From contig OX485803.1 of assembly GCA_950295325.1 (NCBI GenBank), positions 77,205,554 through 77,269,553 on the forward strand: a stretch of 64,000 bases of DNA, given 5' to 3'. Position 1 is the stretch's first letter, and each line of letters begins with the position of its first letter. Of this stretch, positions 1 through 9,579 are shown one piece after another. The position numbers were made by a program, and so were the translations under genes. The stretch comes from Polytrichum commune. Its lineage: Eukaryota > Streptophyta > Polytrichopsida > Polytrichales > Polytrichaceae. The notes below the pieces were generated by a model, which did not search any database, was not told where the DNA came from, and worked only from the letters and a program-made list of their open reading frames with translations.

Positions 1-555
1 GTTGGTGATCGATTATGTAGAACTTTGACAATGTTATTAGATTGTCACTCACATTACTACCAATTCTTCATATTATATACCCGCTCTAAGAGAGTCCCCC
101 TAATGCTTCTATCCCAGTTTGGGACTTAGCCAATAAGAACATGCTCGGAGAACACTACCTAATGTTCAAAAGACGAAACACCTTGAATTGGGGGATTAAA
201 AATGTCCTCTCTCGTATTGTTCCCAAGGACTAGTCCCTAGGTTTCTCACATGGTTGGCAAAATAAATCTAGTTCACCGAAATACCCCCAATGGATGATAA
301 AGTGGACCATAGTGGAAGCACATGAACGCAAGTGCTACAAAGATCACCCATCTTAATACTCTTCCCGTGCCAAGCAACTAACATTGGAGTTTCCATGGGG
401 TCCATCTTACTTGCACAAAATCGGGACAAAATTCAAAAGTGCATGTCAACTCATCCTCGAATCCTGATGGATCGTCACACAATTGGATATTTGTTTATTG
501 ATATCAGGACCCACATACCACAAGCCTACTCAAGAGAACTTGCAGATTCCAACTT
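1..555. other. unassigned non-coding stretch
   Basis: No convincing coding region, RNA gene or repeat was recognised. A 122-codon open frame at 332-700 runs into the tandem array that follows and looks like chance. The string GATAAAGTGGACC at about 298-310 also occurs at the tip of the TIR element at 3026-3618, but one short match is not enough to call an element here. Confidence 0.4.
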
Positions 556-1836
556 GAGTGTTACTTACCTAGGCATCATGAAACTCCAGGAGACACTTCG
601 ATCCGCCATCATGGTGACTGCATGCACAAAAGAAGCGTCAAGAGAAGGGGTGATCCAAGCAGCCTGCACAACAACCATACGTTTAGAGACTTGCCCTTAG
701 GTAAATAGAGAGAAAGACGAGTCTAAGCTGGTGGCAAAACTCAAGCTAGTTAAGTAGAGAGGAACGAACTCTATTTTGAGCAAGGATGGGTTGCATATTC
801 CTCTAGTGGTATCAGCACAAACAAACTCAAGAGAAGCAGCAGTTTGTAAGAGTGTAGCTTGCCTCCAGGAGGCACGGCCGCCATGGCGAGTGCTGAAACA
901 AAAGAAGTGTCAAGAGCGGCGGATCTGCAAGCAGCCTGCACAGCAACGATACAATGGGAGTGGCCTCGGCAGAAGAGACACAGACAGAGAGCGAGACACA
1001 CAGAAAGAGAGAGCGAGAGCGAGTCCTGGTGCCACAACTTCAAAAGATAGCTTAAGAGAGGACCGGACTACAGTAGTCTTTTCCTTTTGTCAGGCATTGT
1101 GTGCCTGCCAGAGAGTTGGGGGCACCTAATAATAAGTTAGAGTGCTACAGTGGCAGCCTACAACGCAAGTGGCCTCAGGCATCTTGGGCAGCCTTTCTGA
1201 ATAATTGAACCGACTTTGTGAGTGAAGGCGTGCAGACCTAGGTACAGCTGAACCTAATAACATTATGATAACGAAGTCTATTATGAGCAAGGATGGGTTG
1301 CATATTCCTCTAGCAGTATCAGCACAAACAAACTCAAGAGAAGCAGCAGTTTGTAAGAGTGTAGCTTGCCTCTAGGAGACATGGCCGCCATGGCGAGTGC
1401 TGAAACAAAAGAAGTGTCAAGAGCGGCAGATCTGCAAGGAGCCTGCACAGCAACGATACGATGGGAGTGGCCTCGGCAGAAGAGACACAGACAGAGAGCG
1501 AGAGAGACACAGAGAGAGAGCGAGACACAGAGAGCGTGAGAGAGAGTGAGACCTGGTGCCACAACTTCAAAAGTTAGCTTGCGAGAGAGATAGAGGAATG
1601 GACTCCTTCTTTCCTTCTTTCGTTCATTGTGTGCCTGCCAGAGAGTTGGGGGCACCTAATAATAAGTTAGAGTGCTACAGTGGCAGCCTACAACGCAAGT
1701 GGCCTCCGGCATCTTGGGCAGCCTTTCTGAATTATTGAACTGACTTTGTGAGTGAATGCGGGCAGACCAAGCAACTATTATACTGCACTAACGAGCAGTG
1801 AATGGGGACAACCAGCTGCTAGGTACAGCTGAACCG
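556..1836 (+). repeat. degenerate tandem array, about 0.5-kb unit
   Basis: Two clear copies lie head to tail: copy 1 about 764-1254 and copy 2 about 1271-1836. The first bases are offset by 507 and later bases by 530, because copy 2 has a longer GAGAGAC-rich stretch (about 1495-1545) and about 49 bp more near its end (about 1770-1818). A third, much more diverged partial unit lies at about 565-690: its CCGCCATCATGGTGACTG aligns with CCGCCATGGCGAGTGCTG of the other units, followed by a shared AAGAAGYGTCAAGAG. Open frames in the units (for example 1281-1655 on the - strand) merely read the GA-rich tract and are not called genes. Confidence 0.8.
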
Positions 1837-2154
1837 GTTGAAGTTCAAGAGCCCAGGTAAACAGTCAACCATTTTCAAGGAAGCTATGGAATAAACTCTG
1901 ATTTTATAAAGGAGGCCTGAAAGATTTCAACATGTACCGCCTTGGACTTGAGAACAATAGGATATCGACCGAAAAATCCTCCCCAAATAACTAGGGGCAG
2001 GTGTCACATGGGTGGGCAGGCTCCACATGCGGGGGCTCCTTAGCTGCCCAGATTTCATGTCCACCCTTCATCATTCGAAGGTTCTTCAACTTCCACTGCT
2101 CTCCTGACCCAGAACAGATGCGGTGAACATGCAGGCTTCCCCTGCAGTAAGGTA
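1837..2154. other. unassigned stretch
   Basis: Moderately GC-rich DNA with no recognisable gene, RNA or repeat. It bridges the tandem array and the dispersed repeat that starts near 2155. Confidence 0.4.
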
Positions 2155-2520
2155 GACAGGTCTTAAGTGGTTACTGTTTCCAAGTAAGCCCACTTCTCTT
2201 AGGATACAAAACACGCGATTAGTACAAAATGGTTATCAAATCCATATCGAGGCCATAGCCACCTTCCTAATAATTTTCGGAGCTTTTATGAATATATTTT
2301 TGCATCATCAAAGTGAAGATTCTTGTGCTCATTAAACGATTATGAATTATGTTCATTGTTGAACCTAGAATGATTAGCATATTTTGAGCACGTAGTCTAG
2401 TCTCTCTCAAACATATATTTTGTCATGGTTTGTTTGTGGAGCTACACCTTACCTCAAACCACGCAAAAATAGGTAAATTCGATTAAGATAAGTTATAGAA
2501 TAAGGTGCGCCTACCTAATA
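2155..2520 (+). repeat. dispersed repeat D1, copy 1
   Basis: This stretch can be aligned by eye with about 20340-20700, 28440-28765 and 29905-30235. Shared landmarks in order are a GTCTTAARTGG start, GATGGTTAGCAAA-like, TTCCTCAT..TTTGGAGCTC, a short run ending GTTGAACCTAGA (copies 1 and 3), and a closing TTGGAGCCACACCTA-like segment. All four copies run in the same direction. No terminal inverted repeat or coding capacity was found, so the class is unknown. Confidence 0.65.
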
Positions 2521-2658
2521 ATATAGCACTAAGGAAACCCAACAAATTACTTTAGCATCACATAAAGCCAAGAATTTGGAATCATTCATTTGACATGAAA
2601 TTGGAATTTTGAGCGGGACTTTCTACATTGAGAAACGTGGCGTGAGTACATTCAGTAG

Positions 2659-3018
2659 TGTTATGAGGTGTATGCCTATGTTACATAATGGTCTACAAGT
2701 TGATTAAAGTATACGCAAATAACAATTGGCATTAGAATGCTCAAGAATATATTCCTCTTGCATACTAAAATGTAAACACATGACACTTGCCATTTGTATG
2801 CTCAATGATATTTCTCCTTGCATTCTAAATCATGAAACTAACATCTCAAGTATCCCAATGTGCTACGTTAAATGTCATGATGTAAATAACTTTCCACTTA
2901 GAGAAGTTACTTATGTTGACGAATAACTTCCTATTAGCAATTAGCATACATGACGCTTTGAAAACTCTAGGTATCTAGTTTGGTCCCTTCGCAAATAGTG
3001 TACGAGACACGCCATAAA
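2659..3018 (+). repeat. dispersed repeat D2, copy 1 (uninterrupted)
   Basis: It matches 26510-26830 plus 27578-27640. Landmarks: GTGTATGCCTAT, CATACTAAAATGTAAACA, TGACACTTGCCATT, AATGTGCTACG, ACTTATGTTGACGA, GCAAATAGTGTACG. It is useful because this copy lacks the TIR element that splits copy 2, so it shows the empty target (TA at 2976-2977). Confidence 0.75.
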
Positions 3019-3025
3019 CAATGTA

Positions 3026-3618
3026 GGGTGCAAGCAGGATAAAGTGGACCAAAAAAGAACTCTAGTATGCTAAAATCATTATCTTCTTGGTATGACGCCT
3101 ATAACTAATATCAAGATGTTGTTTATATATTTTTTAATTTTTTTAATTTTTTTAATTTTTTAATTTTGCTCATGATTCTCAAATATTCAATATCAAAATG
3201 AGATCTTCAACACTTATCATTAAAGTGTTGTTGAAAATCACATGGTTAAAGATGGTTTGGATGTAAATTTTATGACCTTAAATGTTTTTCATATTACTTG
3301 AATTCATTATAAACTTGAGGGCATCATAAAAGAACGGAAAACATCAAATTAATGTAGTCGTTTGTCATTTTTTTTAATTAGACAATTATTGAATCGATAA
3401 CATCCACTTGCACGCCACTTGCACTATCTTCTAAAATATGCATACTTTGTTTAAAGATATTTTTGGTCAACATAAATTTCTTGGCTTTATAAATATATGT
3501 TTTCCTTTAATTTTTTCTGATTTTTTCACAAAATTCGAAGTTAGTGTATAATCTTGAACCATTTTCACTTTAAAATATGCAAGGATCAAAAGATGTCCAC
3601 TTTATCATGCTTGCACCC
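3026..3618. mobile_element. non-autonomous TIR element (MITE), 593 bp
   Basis: The left end GGGTGCAAGCAGGATAAAGT is repeated in inverted form at the right end (ACTTTATCATGCTTGCACCC), with one mismatch in about 24. The four bases TGTA occur immediately outside both ends (3022-3025 and 3619-3622), giving a candidate 4-bp target duplication; a 2-bp GT duplication with a one-base-longer element is equally possible. The interior is AT-rich and has no coding frame. The superfamily cannot be assigned from this alone. Confidence 0.7.
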
Positions 3619-3720
3619 TGTAGTAGAGTTAGTTTTCATTAGCAACATATTTCGTGTCAGGAGATACATAAAATAATAATAATAATAATAACGTCGGGCA
3701 TTTTTTGTACACCGACGTGA

Positions 3721-4566
3721 ATGGGAGCCCGTTCCTCCATACTATGTTCATGTTTGACCAAGCATCACTGTACGGGTACTTCCTTCCTCTCGGAAGGTGG
3801 GCTCCTTGAGTTTTTGAAGAACGGACGTTGCGCCTGTCGTCTAGGGGGGATTAATAGGGGGGTTGTTTGTTTTCGAGCTTCCTTTTGTTTAATATTAGGT
3901 ATGTGAGATATTTAATGGCAATTTGGTGTAGGTGTTTCATAAGTGTTTTGATCTCGTTTTTGGGTATTTTAAGTTTTTCTAGGTCTTCAATTGGTTGTTT
4001 GTGGATAGCTCCTCTAACACCTGCCGTGATGGTGACGAGGGGGTTGACTTGCCATCCGGCTGCTCTAAGTGTTTTGTATGAGGGGGTTGTATTTGATGGT
4101 TTTTTCACTATGCGTTGTATTTGGGAATATGTCGTGGCAGTATGTGAATTCAATGAACTGTATGACATTTGATAAGGTTGGCGCTAGGGGGGGTTGGTTG
4201 TCCGTGGGAGCGCCTAGGACACATAGTATATGCATATGCATATAATATGTGTCCTAGGCATATGCATCGTGAAGGGGGGCATGTGCATTTGAGTAGCCAT
4301 TGTGGGAATGTATTGTCTTGTGGTCTAGAGTTTTGGTTGCCCGCATTTATGAGTGTATTATATGTCGTGTGTTTATTTGATTGTAGTGTGTGTATAATTT
4401 GGTGCATTGCTTTATTATGGCGTGCTATACGTAAACCTTTTATGTGGGGGTTTGAGCATGTAGAGAGTAGGTGTGGCCATGTGTCTATGGTATTATTGGG
4501 GCATAGCGTGCAAATTGGGTTTGGGAACAAGTTAGGCCAAAAGATGTTTTTACGATGGTTACCCAT
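3721..4566 (-). pseudogene. LINE C-terminal segment with Cys-His knuckle
   Basis: On the - strand, 4566-4150 encodes a C-x2-C-x(n)-H-x4-C arrangement (CTLC at about 4512-4501, then PHLLSTC), followed by an IKGLRIARHNKAM-like stretch typical of the end of plant LINE polyproteins. The frame then shifts to 4168-3851, a lysine-rich helical tail (EDLEKLKIPKNEIK). The 46-bp palindrome at 4213-4258 lies within this segment. The last ~150 bases (3672-3850) are the 3' UTR, which also occurs at 45860-45960 in LINE copy 2. Confidence 0.75.
4213..4258. repeat. 46-bp near-perfect palindrome
   Basis: Each half starts CCTAGGACACATA and the centre is TATGCATATGCATATA; the two halves differ at a single symmetrical position. 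It sits in the LINE coding region and replaces sequence that does not line up with LINE copy 2 (around 46390-46460), so it may be a small insertion or a local inverted duplication. Confidence 0.7.
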
Positions 4567-4859
4567 GTATTGGGCATAGCAGAGTTTTAGAGTTTGCGTA
4601 ATTTGGGCGTCTGTGATCTTGGGGTTTTTCCAAAATTGGTTTGAGAGTTTGTGGTCAATTTGGTCGTTGTTTGTCCATTTGTCTATGTATGTGAATTAAG
4701 GTTGGGCTAATCTGAGTTCTTGATTTTTGTGTTCTTTATTGATGAAAGTTTGTAGGTTGCGTATAGTACCCGTGTGGGTGCCCGTGGGGACTCCATTGAG
4801 CCAATATTGTGTAGTGTGTGCCGTATGTATCCTAGGGGTCTAGTAGGGCTCCGCTGTTA

Positions 4860-5700
4860 GGTAGTTGGTCCGCAATGTCGTTACCTATTATGCATGTATG
4901 TACTCTGACTTTATGTATTGTGGTTTGGTGTGTGGACCAGGTTATGTGGTTGACTATAGCGGATATGAGTAGTTTGTCCGGGTGGTTGTGTTGGGATGAC
5001 GGGTGTCGTATGTGGTTGTGTATTAGATATATGCTATTGAGGCTATCTGTAAATTTGTGTATGTCTTGCGTATTTTGTTGTGTATTCTAGACGGCTATTA
5101 GGATAGCATTTAGCTCCGCTCTAAGGATGTTTTGTAGACCTGGGAGTCTCTCTGCAATTCGGAGGTTATTGGCGGGACAATATACTCATGATCCCGTTGT
5201 GTTGCCTATGCCATTTTTGTCAGGGGGGATAAATGATCCGTCTGTGTATATGGATTGTTGGGGCTTGAATTTGAGAGGGTGTGTATTGTAGAGTTCTAGT
5301 GGTAGGGGTTGTGTTTGGTGGTTATTGTCCGGATGGTTGTAGTTTGAGGTTGCATGCCATGTGGGGGAATATTTCCATTTTTTTCCGAGGGAATGGGTGG
5401 GGGTCTTTTTGTGGGTGATTTTTCATTTTAATATTATACAACTCTCGTATGTTGGTTTCTAGCGCGTGGGGTACTTGTGGGGTGTCTAGGGGGTTTGGAT
5501 TTTGTATGCTTAGTATGGTAGTGTATTGGTTTTCTAATTGATGTAGGTATTTTGGCCATTCTGATGTGAGGTTGTATTGTATGGTGTTAGGTGGAATGGT
5601 TACTATCGTGTGTATTTCTACGTGGGTGATGGGAAGGGGGTTCTCTTTGTGGTTGATTATGACAACATTTTTGGTGTTGTGGTTTTCTTGGGCTGCCATG
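4860..5700 (-). pseudogene. LINE RNase H domain (broken)
   Basis: The - strand shows an RNase H fold in order: YTDGSF (codons at about 5234-5248), an in-frame stop about 16 codons later, RAELNAI near 5105-5120, DSLNSIYLIHNHIRH near 4990-5045, and IGNDIADQL near 4870-4895. These supply the Asp, Glu, Asp and Asp of the usual D-E-D-D active site. The upstream frame 5699-5322 (starting MAAQENHNTK) is the linker into this domain and is recognisable again in LINE copy 2 at 47872-47687. Confidence 0.8.
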
Positions 5701-6664
5701 CGGGCCCATTAATTTGATGTCATGGCAGTTTTAAGGTCTGGGGGTGGGCTAAACCAATGCCTGCCCATTTTGATGAGTGTGCGTGGTCTGTTGAGCCAAA
5801 TATTATGTCCCGGTTGTGTGGGGAATTGTATTGAGTGATTGTTATTGGACACGTGAGGGGCGAGGAGTAATATGAGTGTGTAATATTGTACGTTTCTATT
5901 AAAGCTTGGAAGGTGGAGGGGTGGAGGGGTGGAGGGTTTGATGGTTATTATTTGGGTTATGTATTTTTTGGCTTTTTTTTTGGGAGTATTGTGACATACC
6001 TTTGGGTTAACCATAGAATTTCAGTGGTGAAATCTTGTGGTGGGGGGTTCAAGAAGTGTAGCATGGGATGTTTTTGGCTTTGGTTATGTCTTTCCCATCG
6101 CCATTGTAACCTTGTGAGTGGCATGGTGAGGATATATGCTCCCATTGGGTTGTATATATTGGTTTTCATTTCTTGTATTTGTATGGTAGGTTTGGTAGTA
6201 GTAAGATCTTTGTCTGGGATTCGTGTGAGGTTTGGGGCTATGATGGGTGGGCGGATACATCTTTGGTCCTTGGATTGCCTAAAGTTTATACAAGAGTTGT
6301 ATGCGGTGTGGTTTTTTGTTGGTGTTGCAAAAATTTGTGGAGTGCGAATATGTTATGATCAAGGGCGACATTATCATGATGGAGAAGTAGTGAGGCGTCT
6401 ATCCATTTGGTCGTGTTAGTTGGGGGGGGGGTGGCTCCATTGGCATAAGTAGTGTTGTTTTATGGCTTTTGCTCCCCATTTGTCCTTATATGTTGTAGTT
6501 TTGGCGTTTATTATGGCTTGTATTCGTTTTCCATTTGTGGGGTCCACTTGGTTACTAGTGTTTATGGGTGGGGTGGGCGTTGGTACTTGTTGTGGGGGAG
6601 GGTTGTGGATTGTGGGTGGGTTATGTGGGAATAGTAGTTGAGCTTGTGCCAAGGCTTCTTTGAT
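5701..6664 (-). pseudogene. LINE region between RT and RNase H
   Basis: Decayed - strand frames (6652-6416, 6169-5957 and 6014-5709) continue the LINE polyprotein between the thumb/connection region and RNase H, with at least two frameshifts. The residues are Pro-, Asn- and Thr-rich with no motif I can name. A run of GT-rich + strand sequence produces long but meaningless + strand open frames here (for example 5886-6419). Confidence 0.65.
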
Positions 6665-6666
6665 TA

Positions 6667-7607
6667 CCGTACGTTAAGGGCAGGTTCGGCACAAAATAAT
6701 TCTAAAAATAGACGCCGATAATTTTGGAATATTATTGGCATTTTTTGCCGAATATAAAATTAATTATTTTTCAAAATTGCCGAAAAGTAAGAAATTTTTA
6801 CTTCTCACTAGAGTTTTACTTTCAGTGGAAGCATATGTGAATTTTGAAAGAGAGAAGGTGCTCCTTTTGTAATCAAGCTCACTTCCATTAGTCCACAAAG
6901 AATATGGGTTAAGAAGAAGCAAGACTCTAGGTGAGGCTTTTCAAATGTGTTGTACACAAATTTTTGGAGTCCAATTGAGCATAGAAGATGAAGTTTTATA
7001 GTATTTTTTCCAACTAACAAAAGTTGAGAAATCAATCCTTCTTCCACCTCCAACAAGTTTTGTGTCAAAATAAGTCTTTATGCAAAAGATATGGACAAAA
7101 CATTGCAGCCGTGTAAAGATCAAAAAATTAAAATGCGTTCATAACAGTTTTTCAGAGCTCATTTGTGCATAGAAGATCAACTTTTTTGGAATTTTGTTGG
7201 TCCAAGAAAAGTTTACAAATCAAGTAATCTTTCACCTCCAACAAATTTTATGTCATTTGAAGACTCTATGCAAATGTTATGCGAGTTATAAAAATGAAGT
7301 CTAACTCCGTGCTTCACCTCAAAGTTTACATATCCATATGCATTGTTGAACACAACTCCACTCTACTTGCATAAAGCATAGAGCATTCTCTACTCTTCAC
7401 TCACATCTTACTTGTCATTCAATGCAAGAGAGATGTACAAGATATAAGCTTAAATAGAGAATTAAAAATGAATTTAAGCTGAATTTTAAAAATTAAAAGA
7501 GAAAATTGCCAAAAATATGAATATACTATTTCTAGGTGCCGAACACTATTTTTTTACTTTTAATAATTATTCAGCAAGAGAGCGCCGAAGCTGCCCTTAA
7601 CGTACGG
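6667..7607. mobile_element. TIR element in the LINE, TA target duplication
   Basis: The left end CCGTACGTTAAGGGCAGGTT and the right end (inverted CCGTACGTTAAGGGCAGCTT) match at all but one of about 24 positions. TA lies just outside both ends (6665-6666 and 7608-7609), as in Tc1/mariner-type (Stowaway-like) insertions. An alternative reading, TTAA as the target with GGGCAG at the tip, would need the flanking CGTACG palindrome to be coincidence, so TA is preferred. The interior (941 bp in total) is AT-rich and contains no transposase. Removing it rejoins the LINE frame. Confidence 0.85.
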
Positions 7608-7609
7608 TA

Positions 7610-8357
7610 GTTTAGGGGTCGCTTTGAATTTTTGTTTGAACTCCTTAGGGGATAGGATTTGGTGTGTGTTCGGGTTTTGGATTTGGGTTAGGGCGGTGAT
7701 GTTGTACGTGTGTAGCTTATTAAGATTATTTTTGGTGGTTTGTTTTTGATCTTGGGAGAGTAGGGCGTAACATGTTGTTTGCAGCCATGTATATTCTATT
7801 GCTGACTGCTTTATGGGGAAGTTTTTGGTGGTCGTATGGACATGGATTTCATATTCCTGTTCTAGTAGGTATAGTGTGCGGGTTGTGGGTGATCTTACAC
7901 ATGCATGGTATTTTAGGCGTGGGAGGTGGCATGATCCCCCATATTTGGTTGTTATGTATTTGGTTAGACATTGGTAGATTTGGGTTAGTTGGCCTTGGTC
8001 ATTAAGGGCATTGAGTAGTTGCTTGCCAATACAATGAATGTAGTCGGGGAGGATGGAGGTGGTATTCATGCCAAAGTCTTCATGGGAAAGGTGACTTAGT
8101 GCATTCGTTGTGCTATTGGGTAGATTGCATATTTCTTCAGTGGGTTTACTAAGGACTTTGTCTAATTTTTTGATGTCAAGTTTAGAGAATGGGACTGCAT
8201 AATATGCGTAGGCTAATCCTGGTTTGAACACTGTATTTAGGATGTGGATCTTTTGTTTATTTATGGTTGGGGATGTTGTTGATAGTTTACTTTGTTTTTT
8301 GGCTTTTTCCATGGCGATGTATCTTTGGATGTTCCATTTTAGTGAGGGGATTAGATG
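7610..8357 (-). pseudogene. LINE reverse transcriptase, thumb and connection part
   Basis: The frame 8312-7610 continues the polymerase beyond the YADD block. It opens with WNIQRYIAMEKAKK just upstream and contains ILNTVFKPGLAYAYY, the segment that follows the catalytic palm in LINE reverse transcriptases. The last eleven codons of the open frame ending at 7560 belong to the inserted TIR element and not to the LINE. The - strand upstream neighbour is across the solo LTR, at 9580 and above. Confidence 0.75.
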
Positions 8358-8362
8358 GATGC

Positions 8363-9574
8363 TATGAGCCCAAAATGGTTGCTCATATTTGTTTTATGTT
8401 TAGAATCTATTTAGAATTGCATTTGGAGTGTTATTGAAACAATCAAAAGTATAAAAAGAGTGAGGCTTGATGTGGTTTATGTTTTAGGCCTTAAGCCTAT
8501 TTTGTGTGGTTAATTAGAAGCTTAGTGATATTAGGGAGTGTTTTGGTTAAGTGTGTAGTGTTTGGTGAAGCAAGGGGAAGGGCCTTGTATTTAAATGTTT
8601 GATTTAGAACATGTTTGTGTTGGTTTAGGGGGTGAGGGTTTAGTGGATAGGATAAGGTCCTATTAAGTAGGAGAAGGTTAAGGGGTTGTGGTCTTGGGTG
8701 CCTCTCCTCCTCCTCCTCTCCTCTCTTCCTTCTTCTTCCTCTCTTCTTCTCTCCTCTCTCTCTCTCCCCTTCCCCTCTAGGAATGTGAGCTCTTAGAGCT
8801 AGAAAATATGTGGGGATTAGGTGGTGTTTTAGTGGAATTAGTGGGCTTGGTTAGGGTAATTAGGTAGGGGGCTTGTTAGAAATTAGGTAGATGCTTAGTT
8901 AATCAGCTGGTTTAATGTGGGCTTAGTAACTGGAGACTGCCGAAGGCAGCTGGTTAAGGTGGAGATAGCAGTTGGGAGACTGCCGAAGCAGCTGGTTAAT
9001 GTGGATTGGTTAAGTTGGGCTTAGCAGTTGGGAGACTGCAGAGGCAGCTGGTTCATGTGGACTGGTTAAGTTGGGCTTAGCAGCTGGGAGACTGCATAGG
9101 CAACTGGTTAATGTGGACTGGTTAAGTTGGGCTTAGCAACTGGGAGACTGCAGAGGCAGCTGGTTAATGTGGACTGGTTAAGTTGGGCTTAGCAGCTGGA
9201 AGCCTGCCGAGAGGCAGCTGGTTTAAGGTGGGCTTAGCTAGTTGGAGTTAGGAGGATGGGTTGAATTAGGAGCCGGATATGGACCATTGGCGGACCGGCC
9301 GATCATGGGGAAGGCCTAAGGGCACTAATGGCACTTAGATGGTAGGCTAGGTAATTAGGGATTTAAGTGTTGGTGTGTAAGTATCTTAGGAAGAAGGAGA
9401 AGAGCATTTTTCAATGCTTGTATTCTTATTATGAAATAAATTGGTGTGCAAGATTTGATGGAAAATGTAACAGATTCTCACGAAGTTGGTAAGATGGAGT
9501 CATGGGAACACGAATGTGATATCCATTCCCTCACCCGGACTAGGACGCTTAAGGGTGGGCGGTTTGGCCTCACA
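8363..9574 (-). mobile_element. solo LTR 1 (1212 bp), duplication GATGC
   Basis: On the - strand it begins TGTGAGGCCAAACC and ends GGGCTCATA, a TG...CA-type LTR with one changed terminal base. GATGC flanks it on both sides (8358-8362 and 9575-9579), a 5-bp duplication typical of integrase-mediated insertion. No internal region or second LTR is present, so it is a solo LTR left by recombination. It contains a pyrimidine-rich run at about 8702-8780 and a 56-bp tandem array at 8930-9240. It shares its ends and about 60 bp of 5' sequence with the LTR at 11541-12808 but lies in the opposite orientation. Confidence 0.9.
8930..9240 (+). repeat. 56-bp tandem array in solo LTR 1
   Basis: The string GGGAGACTGC recurs at 8974, 9030, 9086 and 9142, an exact 56-bp period, with partial units on either side (about five and a half copies). 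The unit also carries GAGGCAGCTGGTTAATGTGG. The last unit (about 9190-9240) is degenerate. No equivalent array with this sequence occurs in the sister LTR. Confidence 0.9.
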
Positions 9575-9579
9575 GATGC

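Noticed and set aside
298-310. Second copy of the 3026-3618 TIR tip
   Set aside because: Only 13 bases match and no partner end was found nearby.
771-1655. - strand frames rich in Leu/Ser (possible signal-peptide proteins)
   Set aside because: They read the GAGAGA/CTCTCT tract in a tandem repeat; low-complexity composition explains the open frames.
4169-6419. Long + strand open frames (for example 4169-4579 and 5886-6419)
   Set aside because: They lie opposite the LINE coding strand; their composition (Val, Cys, Trp, Gly-rich) is what the complement of an Asn/Thr/Pro-rich protein gives, and no motif is present.
6667-7607. piggyBac-type insertion at TTAA
   Set aside because: TTAA borders GGGCAG at both ends, but then the flanking ACCGTACG would be a chance perfect palindrome of the target; a longer TIR with TA duplication explains all the symmetry.
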